From: an uncultured Bacteroidota bacterium
GTDB lineage: Bacteria; Bacteroidota; Bacteroidia; NS11-12g; UBA955
Direction: 5' to 3'
Assembly: GCA_903879775.1 (NCBI GenBank)
Contig: CAIRMY010000197.1
Location: forward strand, 1-29,727
DNA: 29,727 bases
Part shown: one piece after another, positions 16,599-25,266 of the stretch
Numbering within the stretch: the stretch's first letter is position 1
Layout of the letters: each line of letters opens with the position of its first letter
The notes under the pieces: generated by a model
Told to the model about the DNA's origin: nothing
The model's input: the letters and a program-made list of their open reading frames with translations, nothing else
The model's database searches: none
Position numbers and translations under genes: made by a program

Positions 16599-17858
16599 AT
16601 GACAAAAAAGTTGCAGGTTGTTCATTTGAATGCGTCATCTGGTGGTGGAGCATTTGTGGCTGCGCAACGATTGTCGAATGCTTTAAATCAATTCGAAGGG
16701 GTTGAGTCGAATCATTTGGTTTTTGATGGAACTCCCGGGCCATATCAGCTTTGGGCAAATAATTGGATGCTTAATAAAATCGCATTTTTGTTACATGCAA
16801 TTGAGAAATTAGATTTTCTTAGATATGAGAAATCTAAATCTATTCGATTTGCATTTAGCCACGCGCTCACAGGTGTGAATGTATTAAAACATCCGCTTGT
16901 AAAAAATGCGGATGTAATTCATTTGCACTGGGTGAATAAAGGTTTTTTATCATTTGATTCTTTAGAAAAAATAATTCATTCGGGTAAAAGAATCGTTTGG
17001 ACATGTCACGATCTTTGGCCATTTACAGGTGGTTGTTACCATCCGCGAGGTTGTGAACATTTTTTTGAGGGATGCGGCAACTGTCAGTACTTAAGATCTC
17101 CCTCTCAAAACGATTTATCGCGGGCTGTGTTTAAGCGAAAACATGATTTATGGGGAAATGGTCAAATTCAATTTGTAACCCCTTCAAATTGGCTAAAACG
17201 CACAGCTGAGCTAAGTGCTTTAATGAAGACACATTCTAGAATGACCACAATACCCAATTGTGTGGATATCCAATTTTTTAGGGCTGCAACAGATTTAGAA
17301 ATGATGGAGTCTAGGGAAATGTTTGGGTTGAATCCAAATTTAACGACAATCATGTTTTCTGCGGCCAATTTAAAAAACATGGCCAAAGGAATTAAAGAAT
17401 TTATTCAGGTTTGTAATCAATTGGTTGAAATGAATTTGGATTTCCAGATTGTGATCATTGGCGATAAAAGAGATATGGAAATTTCATTTCCAGTGAAAAC
17501 AGTTTTCTTAGGGTTTGTTAGCGATGCAACAATCTTGCGAAGAGCATATTGGTCGGCATCCGTTTATGTAACAACCTCCCATGAAGAAAACCTACCAACC
17601 ACAATCATGGAAAGTTTAAGTTGCGGTGTCCCAGTTTGTGCTTTTGAAGTAGGTGGGATTCCTGAAATGATTGTTCAATCTAAAACGGGTATGCTCTGTA
17701 AAAAATTAGATGTGAATACAATGTCGAGTCAAATTATTGAACTTTTAGAATTAATAAAGGATCAAAAAGATGGAATTCGTAACAATTGCGTTGAATTTGC
17801 AGCGAACCACTATTCAGATTCAGTGATTGCTCGAGAGTATATGCTCCTTTACAATTAA
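16599..17858 (+). CDS. Family 4 glycosyltransferase (GT-B fold)
   Basis: 419 residues, cytoplasmic or peripheral. The N-terminal acceptor domain has HLNASSGGGAFVAAQRL (about 9-25), then HLHWVNKG and TCHDLWPFTGGCYHPRGC, a Cys/His-rich stretch typical of the WcaC/colanic-acid-like subset. The C-terminal nucleotide-sugar domain has FSAANLKNMAKG, HEENLPTTIMESLSCGVPV with the E-x7-E catalytic pair, and FEVGGIPEMI. It would add a sugar to a surface polysaccharide or lipid-linked glycan. It is last of a four-gene run, 3 bases after the MFS gene, and faces ftsZ across a terminator. No polysaccharide cluster surrounds it, so its acceptor is unknown. Confidence 0.85.
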   Translation: MTKKLQVVHLNASSGGGAFVAAQRLSNALNQFEGVESNHLVFDGTPGPYQLWANNWMLNKIAFLLHAIEKLDFLRYEKSKSIRFAFSHALTGVNVLKHPLVKNADVIHLHWVNKGFLSFDSLEKIIHSGKRIVWTCHDLWPFTGGCYHPRGCEHFFEGCGNCQYLRSPSQNDLSRAVFKRKHDLWGNGQIQFVTPSNWLKRTAELSALMKTHSRMTTIPNCVDIQFFRAATDLEMMESREMFGLNPNLTTIMFSAANLKNMAKGIKEFIQVCNQLVEMNLDFQIVIIGDKRDMEISFPVKTVFLGFVSDATILRRAYWSASVYVTTSHEENLPTTIMESLSCGVPVCAFEVGGIPEMIVQSKTGMLCKKLDVNTMSSQIIELLELIKDQKDGIRNNCVEFAANHYSDSVIAREYMLLYN

Positions 17859-17870
17859 CTTCATTGTAAA

Positions 17871-17900
17871 TAAATAAGTCACCCGAAGGTGACTCATTTT
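17871..17900. terminator. Hairpin terminator between the convergent GT4 gene and ftsZ
   Basis: AGTCACC (17877/8-17883) pairs with GGTGACT (17888-17894) around CGAA, a stable tetraloop, with CATTTT after it on + and TATTTA on -. It probably serves both strands, though the U tract is short each way. Confidence 0.7.
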
Positions 17901-17928
17901 AACACAAACACTATGAATATTTTTTCTC

Positions 17929-19341
17929 TTAATCTACATTGTCATGTAGATGTCGATTTGGTCTAATTGCAAAATCTCTCTCTCCAGTTGCTTCTGCGGT
18001 CAAGGAGAATTTAGAAATGTTGGTATCTGTACTTTGAGGGCCTTCAAAAAGTGGCACATTTTTACGTTGATATGCTGGTATATTCATATCAGTATCTAAA
18101 ATGTTTTCACGCTCCATACGAGAATGTTCATATCGGGTAGGAGTTGATTGGAAATTTCGAGGTTGATTCACAAAATCTTGTTCTTGGATGTATTGATTTT
18201 CGTTTTTAAATAAGTCGGTAATGGTTGTTGGTTGCATTTCGTTATTCATGGTTTCCATGAATTGATTTGCCTCCATAACAGGGCTTATGGTTTCTATTTC
18301 AATTACAGAAGGACTTTGAACTGGTTGAATAGATTCAATTTGAGCGTTTGACAAAGTATGAATGGTTTTGGTTTCTCTGCTGCTAAATCCGGTAGCAATA
18401 ACGGTTACAGAAAGATTTTCACCTAAAGTTTCATCATGTGTTACACCCATTTTTAAATGAGCTTCGTTTCCTGCTTCAGATTGCAAGTAAGAGGTGATGA
18501 CTCTTGACTCTTTCATTGTAGGTTGTTTAGAACCATATGAAACGTTTATAAGTAAATGGCTAGCACCAAGAATTTTCGTATTGTCGAGCAGTGGGCTATT
18601 TAAAGCAATTTTTACAGCGTTTTCAGCACGAGACTCACCATTTGCAATGCCGGTTCCCATGAGTGCTTGACCGCTGTTTTCCATGGCCGTTTTAACATCC
18701 ATGAAATCAACGTTAATTAAACCTGGTTTAAAAATGATTTCAGCGATTCCTTTTGCAGCTGTGCAAAGAATTTCATCTGCCTCCGAAAATGCTTCAGAAA
18801 TTGTTAGGTCTTCATACATGTCTACAATTCTATCGTTGCAAATGGTTAACAAAGCGTCTACATTGGGACGAAGTTTTTCCAGGCCTTCTTGCGCTTGATT
18901 GTTACGTTTTGGTCCCTCATCAATGAAGGGAAGGGTTACAATTCCAACGGTTAATATGCCTTTGTCTTTTGCAATTTTCGCAATGACAGGTGCAGCGCCA
19001 GTACCTGTTCCGCCGCCCATTCCTGCAGTAATGAACACCATTAAAGTTTCATTGTCTAAAATTTCTTCAATGGTTCTAGAGCTATCTATTGCGGCTTTTT
19101 CGCCGATTTCTGGCAAAGAGCCAGCGCCTAAGCCAGTACCACCTAATTGATATCTATTGGGTACATTGCTATGTCGTAATGCTTGGTTATCGGTATTGCA
19201 GATATAAAAATCAACGCCTTCAATACCATGTTTGAACATGTGATTAACGGCATTGCTACCACCTCCACCAACACCAATTACTTTAATGGTATTGCGCTGA
19301 GGTTCGTTAAAATCGGGTTGAAAATTCATGTTTGTGGTCAT
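17929..19341 (-). CDS. ftsZ: Cell division protein FtsZ
   Basis: 470 residues, the tubulin-like GTPase that forms the cytokinetic ring. The nucleotide site is visible as GVGGGGSNAV (24-32) and the tubulin signature GGGTGTG (109-115). The T7 loop NVDFMDVKTAM at 210-220 supplies D212 and D215 for hydrolysis in the next subunit. A variable linker (about 330-430) leads to the IPAYQRKNVPL peptide that is conserved in Bacteroidota FtsZ and likely binds FtsA, and the protein ends in HDNVD. Full length; a second Met at residue 5 is an alternative start. It is last in the dcw cluster, 33 bases after ftsA, ending in a hairpin terminator. Confidence 0.98.
   Translation of the reverse strand: MTTNMNFQPDFNEPQRNTIKVIGVGGGGSNAVNHMFKHGIEGVDFYICNTDNQALRHSNVPNRYQLGGTGLGAGSLPEIGEKAAIDSSRTIEEILDNETLMVFITAGMGGGTGTGAAPVIAKIAKDKGILTVGIVTLPFIDEGPKRNNQAQEGLEKLRPNVDALLTICNDRIVDMYEDLTISEAFSEADEILCTAAKGIAEIIFKPGLINVDFMDVKTAMENSGQALMGTGIANGESRAENAVKIALNSPLLDNTKILGASHLLINVSYGSKQPTMKESRVITSYLQSEAGNEAHLKMGVTHDETLGENLSVTVIATGFSSRETKTIHTLSNAQIESIQPVQSPSVIEIETISPVMEANQFMETMNNEMQPTTITDLFKNENQYIQEQDFVNQPRNFQSTPTRYEHSRMERENILDTDMNIPAYQRKNVPLFEGPQSTDTNISKFSLTAEATGERDFAIRPNRHLHDNVD
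18912..18919 (-). repeat. TGAGGGAC octamer, copy 3
   Basis: Sense strand of ftsZ, read as GAT GAG GGA CCA. Confidence 0.6.
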
Positions 19342-19374
19342 GTTTGTGTTTGGTTTTTTGTGGTTGAATGGAAA

Positions 19375-20739
19375 TTATTTATCGTTAAAATCGTCATCTT
19401 CTTCAGAAAGCCATTTTTTTACGCCATCGAACAAGTTGCCATAATTTTGCCAAGGTTTTTTGAATCCATTGTTTGCATTTGTAACTGTTTCAACAAGGGG
19501 CTCTTGAACCTCAGATTTCACTTTATTGTTTGTATTAAGATCAATTTTAATATTTGGTTGGAATTCAGAACCGATTTTTTGAGATGAATCAAAGCCCATC
19601 ATCACCAAGCCAATGGCTGTTGAATACATTGGGTTGCGCACTTCATCGATCATTCCTTTTCCAAGGTGTTGTCCAGGTGAACCTAAATGAACTTCCATAC
19701 CCATGTTGTAGCTAAACAACTGGCTAACATCTTTCATCGAAGAACCTCCACCTGTGAGTACAATGCCACCCGATAGTTTATGCGCAATTCCGGAAAGTTG
19801 AATTTCGAAATCTACTTTTTGAATGATGTCTTCCATCCTTGCACGAATCACCTGAGAAATTGCAAAAACTGAAATTTCTTTTGGTTGACGGCCTGGCAAA
19901 CCAGGAATTACAACCACTTCATTTTTCATTGACTCCGTTGGGTAACAACTGCCGTATTTTACTTTAACATCTTCGGCTTGCTCTTTCAAAATTCCCCATG
20001 CCTCTTGTAAATCACGTGTAATTCTATCTCCACCAATCGGAATAATGGCAGTGTGGCTAATATAGCCATTTTCAAAAATACATATATCTGTTGTGCCGCC
20101 ACCGATATCAACTAAGGCTACACCAGCTTCGAGTTCAGGTGTTGACAATACGGCCCTTGCCGATGCAACTGGTTCAACCATCAAATCTGCAACCTGAAGA
20201 CCAGCTTTGGTGACTGCTTTGAAAATTGTTTTTGCTGCTGCTGTTTCGCCTGTAATAATATGATAATTGCATTCAACCCTTACACCAATTCTACCAACAG
20301 GGTCGCGGATGCCATCTTCACCGTCAATTTTGTAATCTTGCGGTAAAACGTGTAATATTTCTAAACCTGGTGTTAATGCCAAGTTTTGCATTTCATTTTC
20401 TAATTTATCTAATTCTGTTTGTTCAATTTCATCATCTCCATGTTTTCTCGATAATGTTCCACGGTGCTGCAAACTCTTAATGTGGTGACCAGCGATACCA
20501 ACATACACTGTGTTTATTTTCACCTGACTTTGACGTTCTGCTTCAATGACTGCCTCTTGAATTGCAGTCACAGCTTTACTTACATTTGCAACCATGCCAC
20601 GAGATACGCCTCCTTGGCTTGATGCCTTTCCCATTCCTAATATATTGATTTTACCGTTTTCAGCCAATTGACCTACGATTGCGCAAATTTTGGTTGTTCC
20701 GATGTCTAACCCTACGATAAATTTGTTGTTTTCTGACAT
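19375..20739 (-). CDS. ftsA: Cell division protein FtsA
   Basis: 454 residues, an actin-like ATPase that ties FtsZ to the membrane and recruits later divisome proteins. The phosphate-1 motif is FIVGLDIGTTKICAIVG (8-24), and a second phosphate loop is VDIGGGTTDICIFENG. The 1C domain lies near residues 80-165. The C-terminus (PWQNYGNLFDGVKKWLSEE) is the amphipathic membrane-targeting helix with an acidic tail. It lies 17 bases after ftsQ and 33 before ftsZ, the standard dcw order. Length is as expected for the family. Confidence 0.97.
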   Translation of the reverse strand: MSENNKFIVGLDIGTTKICAIVGQLAENGKINILGMGKASSQGGVSRGMVANVSKAVTAIQEAVIEAERQSQVKINTVYVGIAGHHIKSLQHRGTLSRKHGDDEIEQTELDKLENEMQNLALTPGLEILHVLPQDYKIDGEDGIRDPVGRIGVRVECNYHIITGETAAAKTIFKAVTKAGLQVADLMVEPVASARAVLSTPELEAGVALVDIGGGTTDICIFENGYISHTAIIPIGGDRITRDLQEAWGILKEQAEDVKVKYGSCYPTESMKNEVVVIPGLPGRQPKEISVFAISQVIRARMEDIIQKVDFEIQLSGIAHKLSGGIVLTGGGSSMKDVSQLFSYNMGMEVHLGSPGQHLGKGMIDEVRNPMYSTAIGLVMMGFDSSQKIGSEFQPNIKIDLNTNNKVKSEVQEPLVETVTNANNGFKKPWQNYGNLFDGVKKWLSEEDDDFNDK

Positions 20740-20756
20740 AATGTTAATGAATTATT

Positions 20757-21590
20757 CTAGTGTGTTGGTTTTTGGACAGTTTTAGTTTCTTTGTGTTCAG
20801 TTTCGACGTCACTTAGTCTTCCGATCACTTGGTTAGGTATCGAAAGGTCTATTTGTACATACTTATTCCATCCCACAGTTTGGAGCCCTTTTCTATAGAA
20901 AAGACTGAGGTTTTCGAACTTTTGTGACATGTTTTGAGTGTTGTCTATAACAATGCTATGGCTTCCTACGCGAGGAATCAATAAAAGTTGATTATAGTTA
21001 TCTACATAACATTGTTCAAATTGTGCATCCCAGTATTGATTGTAATACATAAATTTACCTAAATTCAATAATTCGGTGGCAATGGGCAGATTTGAAACCG
21101 TTCCTGGTTTAGATGCAATGTTAATTTTACCACTCGCGATTAATATATTCGGTTGACAGTTTTCCTTCCTAGGAATTTGTATTCCGAAACTATCTAAATA
21201 AAATTCCTGCCCTATATCGTTCACAATTTGAATCATTGGTTTTCGCTCTCTGATTTTGAGCTTCAGCACACCGTCAAATCCAACATAAGCGGTTACTTTT
21301 TCAATGTAAGGGATTGCACTTAATACTTGTTCCATTTTTGTGAGGGATATTTCAGCAGCAGATTTGCCTATAGGACTTCCAAATTTAGTTTCGATTGTTT
21401 TTGTGACTTCTTGCGGATTTAAAAATCGGCAATTGGTATCTGCTTCTATTTGAACATTGATTTCAGATATCATCCTGTTTTTGCCTGTGAAATTTAATTT
21501 ACTCCATAAGAAAACCAACAATATTAAGAGTAATAACGACAATGAAACCATCCATTGGCGTTTGTTGAGGGCCATTTTAATGTTTTTCAT
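20757..21590 (-). CDS. ftsQ: Cell division protein FtsQ (DivIB-type POTRA protein)
   Basis: 277 residues from the ATG at 21590, or 272 from the second Met at 21575. A short cytoplasmic tail is followed by one membrane helix (about 14-32, WMVSLSLLLLILLVFLW). The POTRA domain starts near residue 43 (ISEINVQIEAD), and a beta domain with the family's GFDGVLKLKIRERKPMI follows. It is a membrane-bound divisome scaffold. The first start overlaps murC by 14 bases; the second lies one base after the murC stop. The C-terminal tail after about 255 is polar and unordered. Confidence 0.9.
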   Translation of the reverse strand: MKNIKMALNKRQWMVSLSLLLLILLVFLWSKLNFTGKNRMISEINVQIEADTNCRFLNPQEVTKTIETKFGSPIGKSAAEISLTKMEQVLSAIPYIEKVTAYVGFDGVLKLKIRERKPMIQIVNDIGQEFYLDSFGIQIPRKENCQPNILIASGKINIASKPGTVSNLPIATELLNLGKFMYYNQYWDAQFEQCYVDNYNQLLLIPRVGSHSIVIDNTQNMSQKFENLSLFYRKGLQTVGWNKYVQIDLSIPNQVIGRLSDVETEHKETKTVQKPTH

Positions 21591-23001
21591 AGAGTGTTCT
21601 TATAGGTTCTACAATTCTATCAATATCACCAGCACCCAATATGAGTAAAACCTCCGGTTTTTCAACTTCAAGCTGTTTTAAAATCGCATCGGGTGAAAGA
21701 ATAGACTTATGTTTATTGACAACTTGATTTAACAACCATGCCGAGTTAATTCCTTCAATTGGCTCTTCGCGGGCCGGATAGATTTCCATCAGCCAAAGTG
21801 TATCTAGCGCCGATAAGCTTTCAGCAAATCCAGCTGCGAAATCTCTGGTGCGTGTAAATAAATGCGGTTGGAAGATTCCAGTGATTTTCTTATTCGGATA
21901 AAGTGACTTCACCGAACCAATGATGGCATTTAGTTCCTCCGGATGATGGGCATAATCATCGATGACAACAAAATCTTGTTGGTTTACAATATATTCAAAC
22001 CTCCTTTTGGCACCTTTATAGGTTTCAATGCCTGTTTTTAATGTGGCTGTATCCAATCCGAGCATTCCATAGCATACCGCCAACGCTGCCGTGGCATTTG
22101 AAACGTTATGAAAACCTGGCAATCCACATATGAAATTTCCAACCAATTTTTGTCCCTCATAAAAATCAAAATGAAATCTTCCATTTTCTATGGTTACATT
22201 TTGGTAAGAATACTCTGAATTTGGGGATACACCATAAGTGTTCACGGTGATTTTGTGGGTCAATTCAAGGGTCAATTTTTCTTGAATAATCAACTGGCCA
22301 CTTTTAGGGATGGTCGAATTTTGTCCTTCTCGTATCAACGAAGCAAAATGGTTGAATGCATCTTCAAAGGCCCTATGATTGTCGTAAATGTCTAAATGAT
22401 CGGCATCAATTGCAGTAATAATGGCAATATCTGGTCTTAATTGGTGAAAGCTCCTGTCAAATTCATCTGCCTCTAGAACTACAATTGGTTTTTCGGTGAT
22501 GTTTTTGCCATCCGTTTTTCTCAAATAGTTTGTATTGTAATTTGCAGAAATTCCACCTAAAAAAGCAGTGTAATTGATACCAGATGTTTCTAAAATATGG
22601 GCAATTAGGGTAGAAGTTGTGGTTTTCCCATGGGTTCCAGCTACGGAAATATTGAATAATGGATTCGAAATCATTCCCAGTACTTCTGATCTTTTAAAAA
22701 TAGGAATTCCTTGATTTTTAAGAAAAACTAAATGACTATGTTTTGAAGGAATCGCTGGAGTGAGAACAAATAAAGTGTTGGAAATATTGTCAATAATTAA
22801 ATCTGGAAACGAAGAAATTTCGTCGACATAAGAAATATGTGCACCTTCTTTTACAAGTGATTGTGTGAGGCTCGTTTCTGTTTTATCATATCCATAAATT
22901 TGGATGTTGATTGACATCAAATACCTACATATAGAACTCATTCCAATGCCACCAATACCAAGGAAATAAGCATATTTATATGATGAAATATTTTTACTCA
23001 T
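21577..23001 (-). CDS. murC: UDP-N-acetylmuramate-L-alanine ligase
   Basis: 474 residues, cytoplasmic. It adds the first amino acid (L-Ala) to UDP-MurNAc using ATP. Order: UDP-binding Rossmann domain with GIGGIGMSSICRYL (15-28), ATP P-loop GTHGKTTTS (about 119-127), metal/substrate site with VVLEADEFDRSF, and DDYAHHPEELNA of the C-terminal domain. Length is normal for MurC; Mpl ligase would show a different N-terminal pattern. The ATG overlaps the murG stop by 4 bases, and its 3' end lies under the first ftsQ start. Confidence 0.97.
   Translation of the reverse strand: MSKNISSYKYAYFLGIGGIGMSSICRYLMSINIQIYGYDKTETSLTQSLVKEGAHISYVDEISSFPDLIIDNISNTLFVLTPAIPSKHSHLVFLKNQGIPIFKRSEVLGMISNPLFNISVAGTHGKTTTSTLIAHILETSGINYTAFLGGISANYNTNYLRKTDGKNITEKPIVVLEADEFDRSFHQLRPDIAIITAIDADHLDIYDNHRAFEDAFNHFASLIREGQNSTIPKSGQLIIQEKLTLELTHKITVNTYGVSPNSEYSYQNVTIENGRFHFDFYEGQKLVGNFICGLPGFHNVSNATAALAVCYGMLGLDTATLKTGIETYKGAKRRFEYIVNQQDFVVIDDYAHHPEELNAIIGSVKSLYPNKKITGIFQPHLFTRTRDFAAGFAESLSALDTLWLMEIYPAREEPIEGINSAWLLNQVVNKHKSILSPDAILKQLEVEKPEVLLILGAGDIDRIVEPIRTLYEKH
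22152..22159 (-). repeat. TGAGGGAC octamer, copy 4
   Basis: Sense strand of murC, read as TAT GAG GGA CAA. Confidence 0.6.
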
Positions 23002-24089
23002 AAGAATTTTTCAATTTCTTCTACGATGGTTATTGTTGCATTTGGCTTAGCGGTATCTGCAAGGGCTTTTTTCATTTGTTGTTGTTTTTCTGTATTTTTC
23101 AATAATTCAATAGCCATTTGAATGAGTTGTGTTTTTGCATCTTTATCTTTCAGCAATAATGCCCCACCGTTTTTGGAAACATGGAGTGCATTTTTAGTTT
23201 GGTGATCATCGGTCACATTTGCCGATGGCACCAAGATGGCCGGAACACCCACAGCAGCAATTTCAGAACAACTCAAAGCACCCGATCTAGAAACCACAAC
23301 ATCTGCACACGAATATGCAAGATTCATATCTCTTAGGAATGGATTTGCCCAAATATTCTTTCCAAGGTTTTCAGGTATTTTATAGAAATTGCCGGTTTGC
23401 CAAATAACCTGAATGTTGTTTTTTTCTAATTCTTGAATGCCAGCTTCAATGCTTTCATTCAAAATCTTCGCGCCTAAACTTCCTCCCGTTACAAAAAGAA
23501 TTGGTTTTAAAGGGTCAAACCCAAAAAAGTCACAGGCTGTTTTTTTGTCGATTTTAACTGTAATTTCTTTGCGAATTGGATTTCCACTGTGAATCCAATT
23601 GTGGTATTTGAAATATTCATCCATTTCGCCAAAACCACAGAAAATCTTTTTTGCCGTTTTGCTCATGATTTTATTTGTAAGACCGGCGTAACCATTTCCT
23701 TCCCAAACAAAAACTGGAATATTCATTTTCCCGGCGGCATAGCAAATGGGCAAACTTGCAAAACCACCTGTTCCAATTACGGCATTGGGTTTGAAGTCTT
23801 TTATGATTTTTCTTGAAATAAAGTAGCTTTTCAAAGACTTATATAAAACGATAATGTTTCGCGGTGAAAAACTGCGTATGAGGCCCGCAATTGGCAATCC
23901 AATAATGCGATATCCTTCCAATGGAACTTTTTCCATCTCCATTTTTCCAAGTGCGCCTACAAATAAAAATTCAGCATTTGGGTGCTTTTCTTTAAGTGCA
24001 TTTGCGATGGCAATTGCCGGGAAAATATGTCCCCCTGTACCTCCACCTGAAAAAATAAATTTGAACTGTTCCATTTTAATTTTCTTCAT
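22998..24089 (-). CDS. murG: Lipid II synthase, UDP-GlcNAc:MurNAc-pentapeptide GlcNAc transferase
   Basis: 363 residues from 24089, or 358 from the Met at 24074. A peripheral GT-B enzyme on the cytoplasmic face that turns lipid I into lipid II. The N-terminal lipid-acceptor loop is SGGGTGGHIFPAIAIA (14-29), and GTGGFASLP follows near residue 107. The C-terminal UDP-GlcNAc site has TGGSLGAKILNESI and SRSGALSCSEIAAVG with the conserved Gln-rich tail. The first start overlaps ftsW by 14 bases and the second lies one base after the ftsW stop, the same layout as ftsQ. The overlap with murC is ATGA. Confidence 0.97.
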   Translation of the reverse strand: MKKIKMEQFKFIFSGGGTGGHIFPAIAIANALKEKHPNAEFLFVGALGKMEMEKVPLEGYRIIGLPIAGLIRSFSPRNIIVLYKSLKSYFISRKIIKDFKPNAVIGTGGFASLPICYAAGKMNIPVFVWEGNGYAGLTNKIMSKTAKKIFCGFGEMDEYFKYHNWIHSGNPIRKEITVKIDKKTACDFFGFDPLKPILFVTGGSLGAKILNESIEAGIQELEKNNIQVIWQTGNFYKIPENLGKNIWANPFLRDMNLAYSCADVVVSRSGALSCSEIAAVGVPAILVPSANVTDDHQTKNALHVSKNGGALLLKDKDAKTQLIQMAIELLKNTEKQQQMKKALADTAKPNATITIVEEIEKFL

Positions 24090-25257
24090 TTTGAGGGACA
24101 GTAGCCGTTTGTGACTGTAATTCTTTCTCTTCCTGAATATGTCGGCTAATGCCTAAAATAACACCAAAGGCAAGGCTGTTTAGTACCAAACTGGTACCAC
24201 CCATACTGACCAATGGCAGTGTTAATCCTGTTACAGGTAATTTTCCAACCGATACACCCATGTGCACAAAGGCTTGAAATGAGGTGCTAAATGCAATTCC
24301 GAGAACGGCAAGTGCACCAAAGGATCGTTGGCTTTCGACGACCATTTTGAGGCACCTAAAAATGAGCATGATAAAGCAACCTATGACGATTAATCCACCC
24401 ACAATTCCATATTCTTCAACAATGATGGCAAAAATGAAATCGGAATATGGGTGAGGTAGGAAATTTCTTTGTGTTGAATTTCCTGGACCTTTGCCAAATA
24501 TCCCCCCGGTGGCAACAGCAATTTTAGATTGCATTTGTTGATAGCCACTATTGCCATCTTCATCGTTACCCATATAGGTTTCAATTCTTTTTTTCCAAGT
24601 TGGCAATCGTGTTTCTTCAAATTTGGAAACGTCAACAGTAAATATAAATGCAATGAATAAGCCCAATGTCAGTAAAGCTCCGCCAATGAGCATTAAAATA
24701 AATGAGAATTTGATTCTACCAATATAAAGCAACAATGTGCTTGTAGTCATAACAACCAATGCAGTACTTAAGTTTTCTGGAATGATGGGGATAATGATGG
24801 CCATAATGGCGAGCATCACTTTACCAAACACACTAAATTTACCCACTTCATCTTGTCGTTTACTTAAAAATCTTGCGATGTATAAGACTAAAAACAATTT
24901 TGCCATATCGGAAGGCTGAAATGTTAATCCGCCAATTGATATAACCCTTGTTGCGTTATTGATGTTCGAACCAATGGCCAAGGTTAGATATAACAATCCG
25001 AGCGAAAGCCAAAATCCTATTTGGGCAATTCTCGAATAGAATTTAAAAGGGATTTTATGCGTTAAAAACAGCACTCCCCAGCCAACAACTAAATATCCAA
25101 GATGTCTTAAAAAATAAAATTCTGTATTCCCTTTTTGTTTGGTAAATGCCAATGTGCCAGTAGAACTGTACACGGCAAGAACACCCAAAAAGGAAAGTAT
25201 AATGACAATGACCCATATAGTTCGGTCGCCCTTAAATATATGATTTAGTTGGCTCAT
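24076..25257 (-). CDS. ftsW: Septal peptidoglycan glycosyltransferase FtsW (SEDS family)
   Basis: 393 residues, ten predicted membrane helices. SEDS proteins polymerise lipid II into glycan strands with a partner PBP, here FtsI from the same cluster. The signature FVHMGVSVGKLPVTGLTLPL followed by SMGGTSL near residues 335-365 is typical of FtsW/RodA. The large periplasmic loop around residues 200-260 contains FLPHPYSDFIFAIIVEEYGI with the conserved Glu. The position between murD and murG identifies it as FtsW and not RodA. It starts 9 bases after the murD stop. Confidence 0.96.
   Translation of the reverse strand: MSQLNHIFKGDRTIWVIVIILSFLGVLAVYSSTGTLAFTKQKGNTEFYFLRHLGYLVVGWGVLFLTHKIPFKFYSRIAQIGFWLSLGLLYLTLAIGSNINNATRVISIGGLTFQPSDMAKLFLVLYIARFLSKRQDEVGKFSVFGKVMLAIMAIIIPIIPENLSTALVVMTTSTLLLYIGRIKFSFILMLIGGALLTLGLFIAFIFTVDVSKFEETRLPTWKKRIETYMGNDEDGNSGYQQMQSKIAVATGGIFGKGPGNSTQRNFLPHPYSDFIFAIIVEEYGIVGGLIVIGCFIMLIFRCLKMVVESQRSFGALAVLGIAFSTSFQAFVHMGVSVGKLPVTGLTLPLVSMGGTSLVLNSLAFGVILGISRHIQEEKELQSQTATVPQNEEN
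24092..24099 (+). repeat. TGAGGGAC octamer, copy 5
   Basis: Antisense to ftsW near its 3' end, where the complement reads GTC CCT CAA (Val-Pro-Gln). Confidence 0.6.
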
Positions 25258-25266
25258 TCGTTTGAA

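Noticed and set aside
18683..19150. Open frames antisense to ftsZ
   Set aside because: They are mirror frames of a conserved gene with no independent evidence.
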